From JBFISM01 sp041608535 (GTDB taxonomy: Bacteria; Actinomycetota; Acidimicrobiia; Spongiisociales; UBA5794): a stretch of DNA of 22,745 nt. Under the pieces are notes generated by a model. The model was not told the DNA's origin. It worked only from the letters and a program-made list of their open reading frames with translations, and did no database searches. Shown here one piece after another: positions 1 through 7,485 of the stretch. The DNA is taken from contig JBFISM010000050.1 of the NCBI GenBank assembly GCA_041608535.1, forward strand, positions 1 through 22,745, written 5' to 3'. Position numbers and translations under genes: made by a program. The stretch's first letter is position 1, and each line of letters starts with the position of its first letter.

Positions 1-114
1 CGGACGCTCGTGATTGTCTTGTCGCAGGTGGTGACCATCGTCGCGATGGTGGTCCTCTGGTCGATCGTCCGAAGCCGACGGCGAGGCGCCCCGGAGGCAC
101 ACACTCAGGAATGA
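1..114 (+). CDS. C-terminal end of a membrane protein (partial)
   Basis: An open frame enters from the left edge and ends at TGA 112-114. The 37 visible residues are one hydrophobic helix (about residues 3-23: V-I-V-L-S-Q-V-V-T-I-V-A-M-V-V-L-W) followed by a basic patch R-S-R-R-R-G and a polar tail, as expected for the last transmembrane helix of an inner-membrane protein with a cytoplasmic C-terminus. The next frame starts 7 nt downstream and is an ABC ATPase remnant, so this could be the permease of that transporter, but nothing in the visible part proves it. The start lies outside the window. Confidence 0.6.
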   Translation, partial: RTLVIVLSQVVTIVAMVVLWSIVRSRRRGAPEAHTQE

Positions 115-121
115 GGCGTCG

Positions 122-571
122 GTGAGTCTCGTTGTCGAAGCCCGGCACCCGCAGAAGCGCTACGGGGACTTCGTCGCCGTCGACGACGTCAGCTTCACCG
201 TGGAGGAGGGCGAGATCTTCGGGATTCTCGGCCCCGACGGCGCCGGAAAGTCCACTTCCGTCGAGTGCCGCCAGGGCCTGCGCAGAGCAGATCGAGGCGA
301 CCTGCGCGTCCTGCGATACGATCCCCGGCACGAGGCAGCGCACCTGCGACGCATGATCGGCTCGCAGCTCCAGGAATCCGCCCTGCCGGATCGTCTCAAG
401 GTCTGGGCAGCCCTCAAGCTGTTCTCTCCGCTGGGAGTGAGCGCACCCACGGTGCCTCGACGAGAAGGGGTGCGGTTGCGGCGGCTCAGGATCGCCAACG
501 TGTCCCCAAGGATGGCGGAAGGGCATAGCGGAGGGCCCGACCCCGACAGGTCGGGTTTCGAGCGACGTTGA
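122..571 (+). pseudogene. Broken ABC-transporter ATPase (DrrA/CcmA-like), truncated after the Q-loop
   Basis: From a GTG start the frame reads like a normal ABC ATPase for about 100 residues: an aromatic/A-loop region around K-R-Y-G-D-F, D-D-V-S-F, Walker A G-P-D-G-A-G-K-S-T (residues 37-45, with Asp where Asn is usual) and a Q-loop near S-Q-L-Q-E-S-A-L-P. After A-L-K-L-F (about residue 100) similarity stops. The signature LSGGQ, Walker B and H-loop are missing, and the protein is about half a normal ATPase domain. Another forward frame around 478-510 reads A-Q-D-R-Q-R-V, which resembles a decayed signature (S-G-G-Q-x-Q-R). This suggests an internal deletion plus frameshift. It cannot hydrolyse ATP as read. 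It lies 7 nt after the preceding membrane-protein gene, suggesting a former transporter operon. Confidence 0.7.
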
Positions 572-578
572 GGACTGG

Positions 579-621
579 TACCTTCGTCCATCCCAAGCCG
601 ACGTCGCTCGGACGAGAGGGG
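579..621 (+). promoter_or_regulatory. Promoter and RBS of the duplicated-domain gene
   Basis: A TACCTT -10-like box at 579-584 lies about 43 nt before the ATG at 627, and an AGAGGGG ribosome-binding site at 615-621 lies 5 nt before it. No convincing -35 is visible. The RBS supports the 627 start over the internal ATG at 651. Confidence 0.4.
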
Positions 622-626
622 CTTCA

Positions 627-1766
627 ATGTCCAGTGGAGACGGCCGCCCGATGGAACGTGACGCCTGGTTGACCGCGCTCACCGAGGTGCTGAGCCGGCA
701 CCGCGCAGAGAAACTGACGGGCTGGCTGCTCGTCGCTCCCGAAATCAAGCAGAAGAAGCTGCGGAACGTCGCTGCGTCGCTGGAGCTGCCCGACGATGAA
801 GAGGTCGTCGGGTTGATGGACGCCACCGTGACGGGATCGGCCAAGCGTTCCCTGGCACTGGGCGTGGATGGCATCTACTTCAACACTCTCGGCGGCGGAG
901 AGACGGGTATACGCCAGATTGCGTACTCGTCGCTGGTCGAGGCCGACTTCGACACGAGCGTCGACTCAGAGGTGCGCCTGGGCGACGCATCGCTCGCCGT
1001 GCTAGCACCGAACGACGACGTCGCCACGCTCCTCCGCCACGTAGCGTTCCTCTACGAGGCGCGTCAGTCTGAACCTGGCTGGACGCAGGGCGAACAGCCC
1101 ATGGACGACGCAGCGAGCGGCGCCGAACGCCTCGTTGCGGAAGCGGATCGGCGGCTCGACCGGCATCGCGCCACCAGTGGAACGGCGCTCGAGGTCCGCA
1201 GGTTCCTCGCAGGCGCTTGGGCGCTTCGGATTGCGCAGCTCTTGGAGATCCACGCCCATGCGGACGGTCCTGTCTTCGTGGCCCCCGACATCCCGCTCAA
1301 GAAGCTTCGGACCGCCATCGAACGGTACGAGATCCCCGACGACGAGACGGTGATCGGATTGCTCGATTGGACGGCCCTTGGCTCGGCGAAGGACGGACTC
1401 CTCTACGGGTTGCGCGGAATCTATCTCCGCGGCGGACCAATCTCGCCGCCAGGTCCACATACCATCCCGTACCCGCAGCTTGGATCGGCGGACCTCCCCA
1501 TCGACGACACAGAGGAAATCCGCATCGGTGCCGTCTCGTTCTCAACGGAGGATGAGGCCGAGCCCCCGGCAACGGAGATCCTCCGCGCTCTCGCCGGCCT
1601 CGTCGTGTCCTGGCGCGGTGCGCTCGACGGCCACGTCGAGCTCTTCTCCGTGGACCAGATCGACCTGGAGCGCTTCGAGAGGACAGCGGTCCCCGTCGCC
1701 AAGGAAGCCAAGACCAAGTTCGAGGTCATCGGTGAGATCGCCGAGCAGTTGAGCGGCTTGGAATGA
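627..1766 (+). CDS. Protein of unknown function with two copies of one domain
   Basis: 379 residues, ATG start with a good RBS. No signal peptide or membrane segment is seen. The protein is an internal duplication. Copy 1 (about residues 28-145) has A-P-E-I-K-Q-K-K-L-R-N, then E-L-P-D-D-E-E-V-V-G-L-M-D-A-T-V-T-G-S-A-K and D-G-I-Y. Copy 2 (about residues 212-345) has A-P-D-I-P-L-K-K-L-R-T, then E-I-P-D-D-E-T-V-I-G-L-L-D-W-T-A-L-G-S-A-K and R-G-I-Y-L. The pattern of a G-S-A-K turn followed by G-I-Y recalls PH-like bacterial domains of cytoplasmic proteins, but I cannot name the family with certainty. A helical linker (about residues 150-210) joins the copies. It is monocistronic, flanked by the ABC remnant and a convergent minus-strand group. 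Function unknown. Confidence 0.85.
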   Translation: MSSGDGRPMERDAWLTALTEVLSRHRAEKLTGWLLVAPEIKQKKLRNVAASLELPDDEEVVGLMDATVTGSAKRSLALGVDGIYFNTLGGGETGIRQIAYSSLVEADFDTSVDSEVRLGDASLAVLAPNDDVATLLRHVAFLYEARQSEPGWTQGEQPMDDAASGAERLVAEADRRLDRHRATSGTALEVRRFLAGAWALRIAQLLEIHAHADGPVFVAPDIPLKKLRTAIERYEIPDDETVIGLLDWTALGSAKDGLLYGLRGIYLRGGPISPPGPHTIPYPQLGSADLPIDDTEEIRIGAVSFSTEDEAEPPATEILRALAGLVVSWRGALDGHVELFSVDQIDLERFERTAVPVAKEAKTKFEVIGEIAEQLSGLE

Positions 1767-1922
1767 GCAATCCTGTCCGTGCTTCCGACCGCCGGAATTG
1801 ATTGACTCCGCTGGCGTCGCTTCTTGCGAATTCGGAGTGATGAGGTGGACTCGTGCAGGTCGGTTTCCCGGTCCTGGCCAGAAACGAATGCCCAGAGAGT
1901 GATCCGAGAGTAGGACGCCGGC
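1767..1922. other. Short gap between convergent genes
   Basis: 156 bases between the end of the duplicated-domain gene and the end of the 41-residue minus-strand frame. I see no convincing coding frame, RNA gene or strong terminator here. Confidence 0.4.
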
Positions 1923-2048
1923 CTAAAGGAAGCGGTCGAGAACTCGCAAGATCTGCTCGAGGACCGGAAGTTTGCGCATCCGATTTTGGAATGTGATCGG
2001 ATTCATCTCGTCGGCGACATCGCGGGCGGCACCGGAGCTCTTGGTCAT
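1923..2048 (-). CDS. Possible 41-residue microprotein at the end of the HAD operon
   Basis: Reading the minus strand from the ATG at 2048, 41 codons lead to TAG at 1925-1923. The ATG overlaps the TGA of the preceding 73-residue frame as ATGA, the same junction that frame has with the HAD gene. The product begins M-T-K-S-S-G-A-A-R-D-V-A-D-E-M and ends L-P-V-L-E-Q-I-L-R-V-L-D-R-F-L, a likely amphipathic C-terminal helix. No family is recognised. The repeated ATGA coupling is the main support; its length alone would not be convincing. It could be chance or a decayed gene end. Confidence 0.45.
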   Translation of the reverse strand: MTKSSGAARDVADEMNPITFQNRMRKLPVLEQILRVLDRFL

Positions 2049-2266
2049 CGCACGACCATACTGGTTCTGCGAGCGTCAGGGCCAGCGTCCGATTGGACGA
2101 GCCCGTCCCCGGCGATTTGTCCCCTGAACCGCGCGACCAGTTCATCGAGAGAGGGCTCGGTGGGGCCGGCGATTCTCCGATCGGCCGGGTTGCGCCAGAA
2201 GCGGACTTGCCACGGTTGCGCCGATTGAAGCTCGATCGCAACCTGGTTGTCGCGCCTCCTCGTCAT
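2045..2266 (-). CDS. Small protein of unknown function (73 aa), coupled to the HAD hydrolase
   Basis: ATG at 2266-2264 overlaps the TGA (2265-2263) of the upstream HAD gene as ATGA, so translation is probably coupled. The product starts M-T-R-R-R-D-N-Q-V-A-I-E-L and contains an aromatic/basic stretch W-Q-V-R-F-W-R-N-P-A-D-R-R and the acidic helix S-L-D-E-L-V-A-R-F-R. No signal peptide, membrane helix or metal motif is seen, and I do not recognise the family. It ends at TGA 2047-2045, overlapping the start of an even smaller frame. A longer frame that runs through this region on the same strand lies in a different frame from the HAD gene; only this last part looks like a real protein. Confidence 0.62.
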   Translation of the reverse strand: MTRRRDNQVAIELQSAQPWQVRFWRNPADRRIAGPTEPSLDELVARFRGQIAGDGLVQSDAGPDARRTSMVVR

Positions 2267-2988
2267 GGTGCCGGTTGTCGAGCGGCAGTGTCGGCGAAAG
2301 AGGCCATGGAGGGATAGACCCACTCCGGCTCGACCACACCGGCCGGTTGGGCGGTCGCACCGTGCCCCTCCTTGCCCAGTCGGCGGTGGATCCACACCGA
2401 GGGCAACCCGAGCCGCTGCGCTGGCCCGTGGTCGTGATAGAGGCTCTCCGCCACGTGGAGCAATTCGGCTCGGTCTGTGCGGAGGTCGCGAAGCCTCGCG
2501 AACATCGCATGGAAGTTGCGTAGGTCTGGCTTGTACGAGCCGACGTCCTCGGCGGTGACGATGAGGTCGAACTCGACACCCAGCCGCTCGTGGCTCTTGG
2601 CGAACGAGTCCCTGTCGACATTGCTCAGGATCACCAGCTTGTATCGGTCGACCAGCCTCCGCAGCGCCTCGGCCGAATCCGGAAAAGCGGGCCACTCCCC
2701 CACCGACGCACCGTACGCTGCCGCGTCCTGGTCGGAGACGGCAGCTCCGAGCTCTCCGCCGATGCGGCGCAGCGTCTCGGCGAGCACATCCGGGTACCGA
2801 GCGGTGGGACGCTCCTGCTGTACCAGGGTCTCGTGCCGACCATGGGCTGCGATGAGCTGCTCGGCGTCGAGTTCGAGCCCGGTGCGCGCGGCCCACGGTT
2901 GCAGTGCTGCGGCGATTCCCGTCTCCCAGTCGATGAGCGTGCCGTAGCAATCGAAGCTCAAGGTCGAGAACTCGGCAAAGGGATTCAT
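2263..2988 (-). CDS. Haloacid dehalogenase-like hydrolase (2-haloacid dehalogenase subgroup)
   Basis: 241 residues from ATG 2988; a start 17 codons earlier is possible but its extra residues look non-coding. HAD motifs in order: motif I D13-C-Y-G-T-L-I-D with nucleophile Asp13; motif II I-L-S-N-V in V-I-L-S-N-V-D-R-D-S; motif III Lys in S-Y-K-P-D; motif IV region H-V-A-E-S-L-Y-H-D-H-G-P-A. The cap follows motif I, as in L-2-haloacid dehalogenases, and the length fits. Known enzymes of this group hydrolyse 2-haloacids or small phosphate esters; the sequence cannot tell which substrate applies. A TAGTGC box 7 nt before the start suggests a weak leaderless promoter. It heads a three-gene chain of ATGA overlaps. 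Confidence 0.88.
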   Translation of the reverse strand: MNPFAEFSTLSFDCYGTLIDWETGIAAALQPWAARTGLELDAEQLIAAHGRHETLVQQERPTARYPDVLAETLRRIGGELGAAVSDQDAAAYGASVGEWPAFPDSAEALRRLVDRYKLVILSNVDRDSFAKSHERLGVEFDLIVTAEDVGSYKPDLRNFHAMFARLRDLRTDRAELLHVAESLYHDHGPAQRLGLPSVWIHRRLGKEGHGATAQPAGVVEPEWVYPSMASFADTAARQPAP

Positions 2989-3075
2989 GCGACGGGCACT
3001 ATGGCACAGACTGCGGTCGCCGGCGTGCTGCGATGCCACGGCAACATGAGGTCGCCGAGTTCCAGCAGATCGTCG

Positions 3076-4191
3076 TCAGAGATCGTCGTCGTCCATCTTC
3101 GAGTCGGTCCTCCGGGTCGAGATGGTACGCAGCGGCATGGTGGAGACCTCGTAGAGCGCACCCGCGACCCGCACCGGAGCGCGTGCCGCTTGAATGAGGC
3201 CGCGGCCGACCAACGCACCCGTGCGCTTTGCCGACGGCCGACGGATCCAGCCGAGGGCGGCGAACACGGCAAGCGACACCAGTCCAACGAAGAGCATCGC
3301 TGTGGTCACGATGATCCAGCCGTTGTCGTTCGTCAGCCCAGGAAGGTTGACGAAGTTCATGCCGAAGAAGCCTGCAATCAGGCTCAGCGGCAAGAGCACC
3401 GCGGCGTAGATCGTCAGAATCCTGGTGACGTTCGTGGCCTCTCTGGCTTCAGCTCCCTGGTACGCGTCGAGTGTCTCCGCAAGTGCCGTCCGGGCGGCAT
3501 CCAGCTCGTGGGAGGTCCGCACGGCCACGTCGAACACGTCGGAGAAACGGCGACGTGCCTGCGGGTCGACCAAGACCGACGAGGTCTGCCGAAGCAGATC
3601 GAGACTCTCCCGCTGCGGATGCACCACACGGCGCACGGCAGCGAGATCGACTCGCACCGCAGTCATGTCGCCGAGGAAAGAGGGAGCGGCACCGAGAGCA
3701 TCGAGCGTCAACTCCTCGATGCGATGCGTGAAGATCTCGAGAACCGAGAGCAGCCGGCGGGTGAGAACGTCGGCGAGCCTGGCAAGGAGCTCGTCGGGTC
3801 CTCCTCGAGCCAGCTCGGGGCTGAGCTGCACCTGATCCCACAGCGCATCGAGCGCCGGTGACCGTTCGCGGTGCACCGTCACCAGGTGGCGCTCGGTGAG
3901 GAAACAGTCCAGCTCGTACGTGTCGACACGATCGCTGCGAAGACCGTGCAGCACGACCAGGAGGTGATGACCGAAGTCGTCGACCTTGGGGAGGTCGGCG
4001 TCGCCCACGGCATCCCGAATTGCCAGCGGATCCAGCTTCAGGTCGGCCAGGAGCTCAGCGAGCTCCCCGGCGGCGTCGCTGCTCGCCGTGATGTCGATCC
4101 ACACCCACTGTGCGGTAGCTACGTCGGTCGGAATGTTGTCGAGGAGCGCCGGCGTGCCGTCTGCTTGGTTGTACATGACCCGCATCTGCAT
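3076..4191 (-). CDS. corA: CorA-type magnesium/divalent cation channel
   Basis: 371 residues from ATG 4191; another ATG lies two codons further in. The large N-terminal cytoplasmic part (about 1-255) holds a mixed alpha/beta region and a long helical stalk. It is followed by TM1 (about 261-276), the GMN selectivity motif at 277-279 (G-F-F-G-M-N-F), a short periplasmic loop V-N-L-P-G-L-T-N-D-N-G-W, and TM2 (about 292-315). This is the diagnostic CorA layout; the protein would act as a pentameric inner-membrane Mg2+ (or Co2+/Ni2+/Zn2+) channel. Unusually, about 55 residues follow TM2: a basic, probably amphipathic stretch ending M-D-D-D-D-L, whereas typical CorA proteins stop soon after TM2. 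A longer start would overlap the upstream glycosidase end. The 46-nt gap to that gene suggests co-transcription. Confidence 0.93.
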   Translation of the reverse strand: MQMRVMYNQADGTPALLDNIPTDVATAQWVWIDITASSDAAGELAELLADLKLDPLAIRDAVGDADLPKVDDFGHHLLVVLHGLRSDRVDTYELDCFLTERHLVTVHRERSPALDALWDQVQLSPELARGGPDELLARLADVLTRRLLSVLEIFTHRIEELTLDALGAAPSFLGDMTAVRVDLAAVRRVVHPQRESLDLLRQTSSVLVDPQARRRFSDVFDVAVRTSHELDAARTALAETLDAYQGAEAREATNVTRILTIYAAVLLPLSLIAGFFGMNFVNLPGLTNDNGWIIVTTAMLFVGLVSLAVFAALGWIRRPSAKRTGALVGRGLIQAARAPVRVAGALYEVSTMPLRTISTRRTDSKMDDDDL

Positions 4192-4237
4192 GGCGCAATC
4201 ATCGTCCCTGCTGCCAACAACGCCAACGACGATGCGG

Positions 4238-6868
4238 TCATCCGGCGCGTCTCCGCTCGGCACGTCGCAGCAGCATCGTCACGACCAACCCGGTCCAGCC
4301 GGTCTGGTGGGCGGCGCCCAGCCCTTGTCCGGTATCGCCGTGGAAATACTCGTGAAACAGAGGTGGCTCCTCCCAAGGGGTCTGGCGACCTCGCAACGAA
4401 GGGCGTACTCCATCTTCGTCGGGAAGGAACAAGCCACACAACCGGTCCTCCACTTCGTCGGCGACCTCACCCAGCGTCATCTCCCGGCCCGATCCCGAGG
4501 GGTGCTCGACGACGGCGGCGTCGCCGTAATACTCGGCGAACTCGCGCAGAGCCTCGATGATGAGGAAGTTGATGGGCATCCACACCGGACCCCGCCAGTT
4601 CGAGTTGCCCCCGAACAGCGGCGAGCGCGACAGACCCGGCTCGTAGGTGATCGAGGCGTGGACACCCCCCTCGTTGAACACGTACGGCTCCTCCTCATGA
4701 GCCTTGGAGAGCGAGCGGATCCCGAAGTCGGAGAGGAACTCCGCCGGATCGAGCATCCGGCGCAGCGTCTCGGTGAGACGTCGCGGGGTCATCAGCGAGA
4801 ACAGAGTCGACATGCCCGACAAGCGGACATCGAGATCGACGATGGCGCCGGCCAAGCCCCGGCGATGGGTGACGAACCACTCCATTCTCCGCATGAAGTC
4901 CCGCAGCGGTTCGAGACGGTCGGCAGTGACGCATTCCACCGCCAGCAGCGGGATGAGACCGACGAGCGACCGGACCCGCAGGACGATCTTGCGGTCGTCG
5001 GGCAGATGCACCGCATCGAAGAAGAAACCGAGCTCGTCATCCCACAGGCCTGGAGCGCTTCCCGCACCGCCCATGGCGGTGGCAATGGCGAGGAAGTGCT
5101 CGAAGAACTTCGTCGCCACGTCCTCGTACACCGAGTTGTCCTGTGCGAGCTCGATGGCGATCTTCAGCATCTCGAGCGTGTAGAACGCCATCCAGGCGGT
5201 GCCATCGCTCTGGTCGATGTGTCCACCGGTGGGTAGTTCCTCGCTGCGATTGAACATGCTGATGTTGTCCAGCCCGAGAAAGCCACCTTGGAACACGTTG
5301 TTGCCGTCGTGATCCTTGCGGTTCACCCACCACGTGAAGTTGATGAGCAGCTTGTGAAAGACGCGTTCGAGGAACCCCGTGTCCTTGACCCCGGTGGCGG
5401 CCGCATCGATCTGATACACATGCCATGCGGCCCACGCATGGACGGGTGGGTTCACGTCCGAGAAGTTCCACTCGTAGGCGGGGAGCTGACCGTTGGGATG
5501 CATGTACCACTCGCGCAGCATCAGCACGAGCTGTTCCTTGGCGAACCCGGCATCGAGTGCCGCCAGCGGGATCGTGTGGAATGCGAGGTCCCACGCGGCA
5601 AACCATGGGTATTCCCAGGCATCCGGCATCGAGATGATGTCGAGGGTGTTGAGGTGGGTCCAGTCGCGATTGCGGATGCGCCGGGTATGGCGGGGGGCGA
5701 TGGGATCGCCCCGAATCCACTGCGGGATGTCGAGGTAGTAGAACTGCTTGTTCCACAACAGACCCGCGGCTGCCTGCTGCAACACGACGGCCTCGTCGGC
5801 GGTGAGCGCCCCACCACACAGCGCTGTGTAGAACTCGTCGCATTCGGTGCGGCGGCGTGCCAGGAGCTCCTCCGCATCATCCCAGGAGCAGGGATTGTCT
5901 CCGGACCGTGCGAGTCGCAAGAGAACCCGCCGTTGCTCCCCGGCGGCCAGCGAGACATCGACGACGAACGCAGCCTTCGTCCCGCTTCCCTCCGTGGTTG
6001 CTGCGGCCCGCTCGCCGTGGATCAGCCGCCGGTGAAAGCCATCCTTGAACAAACCCGGCGCCCCATCGACCCTGGTCTCGTTCTCGGTGAGCCAGATCTC
6101 GGCATCGGCATCGTCGGCCTCGAGAACGAACTCCCCGGCCGTCGGATGCGCGGCCGTGAGCATGCGCCCGGTGCGCCACACCTCCGGCTTGTGCGGCGTC
6201 GCCTGAAGCGGCCCCGACTCGTACCCCCATCGCCAGGTATTACGAAACCACACCGTCGGCAACACGACGCAGCGTGCCGGCGCCGTGCCGCGGTTGGTCA
6301 CATGGATGGCCCACACGAGCTGATCGGGATCGTGCTTGGCGTAGGTGATGTCGACATCGAAATATGCGCCGTCATCGAAAATCCCGGTGTCGAGCAGCTT
6401 GTACTCAGGGTCGCCATAGCCCCGGGCGGCGTTGGTCTCGACCAGGTCCACGTATGGATATGCCCGGTGCGGGTAGGCGTAACGCATCTCCATGAACGAA
6501 TGCGTTGGTGTCCCGGCGGTGTACCAGTACTCCTCTTTGACATCCTCGCCGTGGTTGCCCTCGGGGCCGGCGAGACCGAACAGGCGCTCCTTGATGATCG
6601 GATCGTTCCCGTTCCACATACCGACACCGAGACAGATCCGCTGCTCGACATCGCTGAAGCCTCCGATGGCGTCCTCTCCCCAGCGATAGGCGCGGGACCG
6701 TGCTTGATCGTGGGTGAAGGAGTTCCAGGCATCACCGGTGTCGCTCGTGTCCTCTCGAACGGTCCCCCATTGCCGTTCGGAGAGATACGGTCCCCACCAC
6801 AGCCAGTTCATCTCCCCGGACCGGTGCTGCCGCAGCCTGTCGTGCTCTGCGGAGTGCCGGGCGTCCAT
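4238..6868 (-). CDS. Glycoside hydrolase, GH63 / mannosyl-oligosaccharide glucosidase-like
   Basis: 876 residues from the ATG at 6868, chosen because a TACACT box lies 8 nt upstream; an ATG two codons earlier (6874) is the alternative. There is no signal peptide, so it is cytoplasmic. The N-terminus N-W-L-W-W-G-P-Y-L-S-E-R-Q-W-G-T-V-R-E-D, then W-G-E-D, the block W-N-G-N-D-P-I-I-K-E-R-L-F-G-L, E-G-N-H-G-E-D-V-K-E and W-F-R-N-T-W are typical of bacterial GH63 proteins with an MGH1-like (alpha/alpha)6 barrel. The C-terminal barrel shows D-G-T-A-W-M-A-F-Y and G-N-S-N-W-R-G-P-V-W-M-P-I-N. Relatives hydrolyse mannosylglycerate, glucosylglycerate or alpha-glucosides; the substrate here is unknown. 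It is divergent from lemA with only a 57-nt gap and is followed by corA. Confidence 0.9.
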   Translation of the reverse strand: MDARHSAEHDRLRQHRSGEMNWLWWGPYLSERQWGTVREDTSDTGDAWNSFTHDQARSRAYRWGEDAIGGFSDVEQRICLGVGMWNGNDPIIKERLFGLAGPEGNHGEDVKEEYWYTAGTPTHSFMEMRYAYPHRAYPYVDLVETNAARGYGDPEYKLLDTGIFDDGAYFDVDITYAKHDPDQLVWAIHVTNRGTAPARCVVLPTVWFRNTWRWGYESGPLQATPHKPEVWRTGRMLTAAHPTAGEFVLEADDADAEIWLTENETRVDGAPGLFKDGFHRRLIHGERAAATTEGSGTKAAFVVDVSLAAGEQRRVLLRLARSGDNPCSWDDAEELLARRRTECDEFYTALCGGALTADEAVVLQQAAAGLLWNKQFYYLDIPQWIRGDPIAPRHTRRIRNRDWTHLNTLDIISMPDAWEYPWFAAWDLAFHTIPLAALDAGFAKEQLVLMLREWYMHPNGQLPAYEWNFSDVNPPVHAWAAWHVYQIDAAATGVKDTGFLERVFHKLLINFTWWVNRKDHDGNNVFQGGFLGLDNISMFNRSEELPTGGHIDQSDGTAWMAFYTLEMLKIAIELAQDNSVYEDVATKFFEHFLAIATAMGGAGSAPGLWDDELGFFFDAVHLPDDRKIVLRVRSLVGLIPLLAVECVTADRLEPLRDFMRRMEWFVTHRRGLAGAIVDLDVRLSGMSTLFSLMTPRRLTETLRRMLDPAEFLSDFGIRSLSKAHEEEPYVFNEGGVHASITYEPGLSRSPLFGGNSNWRGPVWMPINFLIIEALREFAEYYGDAAVVEHPSGSGREMTLGEVADEVEDRLCGLFLPDEDGVRPSLRGRQTPWEEPPLFHEYFHGDTGQGLGAAHQTGWTGLVVTMLLRRAERRRAG

Positions 6869-6876
6869 GGCCATCG

Positions 6877-6882
6877 AGTGTA
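6877..6882 (-). promoter_or_regulatory. -10 box of the GH63 gene (leaderless)
   Basis: TACACT on the minus strand, 8 nt before the ATG at 6868. No good -35 is visible. The spacing puts transcription start at or next to the start codon. Confidence 0.5.
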
Positions 6883-6912
6883 CGCAAGGTGGCCCTCGTG
6901 CCCCGGGATGGA

Positions 6913-6918
6913 TACGAT
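6913..6918 (+). promoter_or_regulatory. -10 box of lemA (leaderless)
   Basis: TACGAT lies exactly 7 nt before ATG 6926, consistent with a leaderless transcript. The back-to-back GH63 -10 box is about 30 nt away, so the two promoters must share upstream DNA. Confidence 0.5.
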
Positions 6919-6925
6919 TGCCGCC

Positions 6926-7474
6926 ATGTGGCCGATCGTCCTGGTCATCGCAGCAGTGCTGCTCGTTGTTTGGGGGGTGCTCACCTACAACCGGCTGGTG
7001 CGCACGCGCAATCGAGCGGAGAACGCCTGGTCCCAGGTGGATGTCCAGCTCAGGCGCCGGTACGACGTTGTCCCCAACTTCGTGGAGACCGTGCGCGGCT
7101 ATGCCGACCATGAGCAGAGCACGCTCGAAGCCGTGGTGCGCGCCCGGAATGAGGCAATGGAGGCCGACACCATCACCGGTCAGGCGAGCAGCGAGAACGC
7201 ACTGACGCAGGCGCTGCGTCGGCTGTTCGCTCTATCCGAGGCGTATCCCGAGCTGCGTGCGAGCGACAACTTCCGGATGCTCCAACTGGAGCTGTCGGAC
7301 ACTGAGGGTGACATCGCGATCGCTCGGCAGATCTTCAACGATGCCGCACTCACGTACAACAACGCCGTCGAGACGATTCCATCGCGTTTCGTGGCCGGGC
7401 TCGCCGGATTCGATGCGATGGCCTTTTTCCAAGCCGAAGACGAGGGCCGCAGCGTGCCGAAGGTGGAATTCTGA
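6926..7474 (+). CDS. LemA family protein
   Basis: 182 residues. ATG 6926 is chosen because of the TACGAT box 7 nt upstream; an in-frame ATG at 6908 would add six residues and place the box inside the gene. A single N-terminal membrane helix (about residues 2-21, W-P-I-V-L-V-I-A-A-V-L-L-V-V-W-G-V-L) is followed by the family hallmark Y-N-R-L-V-R-T-R-N-R-A-E-N-A-W and Q-V-D-V-Q-L-R-R-R-Y-D-V-V-P-N, then a long helical-bundle domain ending F-F-Q-A-E-D-E-G-R. LemA proteins are membrane-anchored four-helix-bundle proteins of unclear role. The next gene (DUF2207) immediately follows or overlaps; this pair is frequent in bacteria and suggests a shared membrane-associated function. Confidence 0.93.
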   Translation: MWPIVLVIAAVLLVVWGVLTYNRLVRTRNRAENAWSQVDVQLRRRYDVVPNFVETVRGYADHEQSTLEAVVRARNEAMEADTITGQASSENALTQALRRLFALSEAYPELRASDNFRMLQLELSDTEGDIAIARQIFNDAALTYNNAVETIPSRFVAGLAGFDAMAFFQAEDEGRSVPKVEF

Positions 7475-7485
7475 GACGCACCCTG

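Noticed and set aside
542..558. CCCGAC/GTCGGG inverted repeat followed by TTT, possible terminator
   Set aside because: The two arms are only 2 nt apart and it lies inside the decayed ABC ATPase frame; too weak to call.
2267..2950. Long minus-strand frame (about 300 codons) running through the HAD gene
   Set aside because: It is out of frame with the clear HAD motifs; only its last 73 residues, from ATG 2266, look real.
4192..4263. Longer CorA start 24 codons upstream
   Set aside because: It would overlap the end of the GH63 gene, and the extra residues do not look like CorA.
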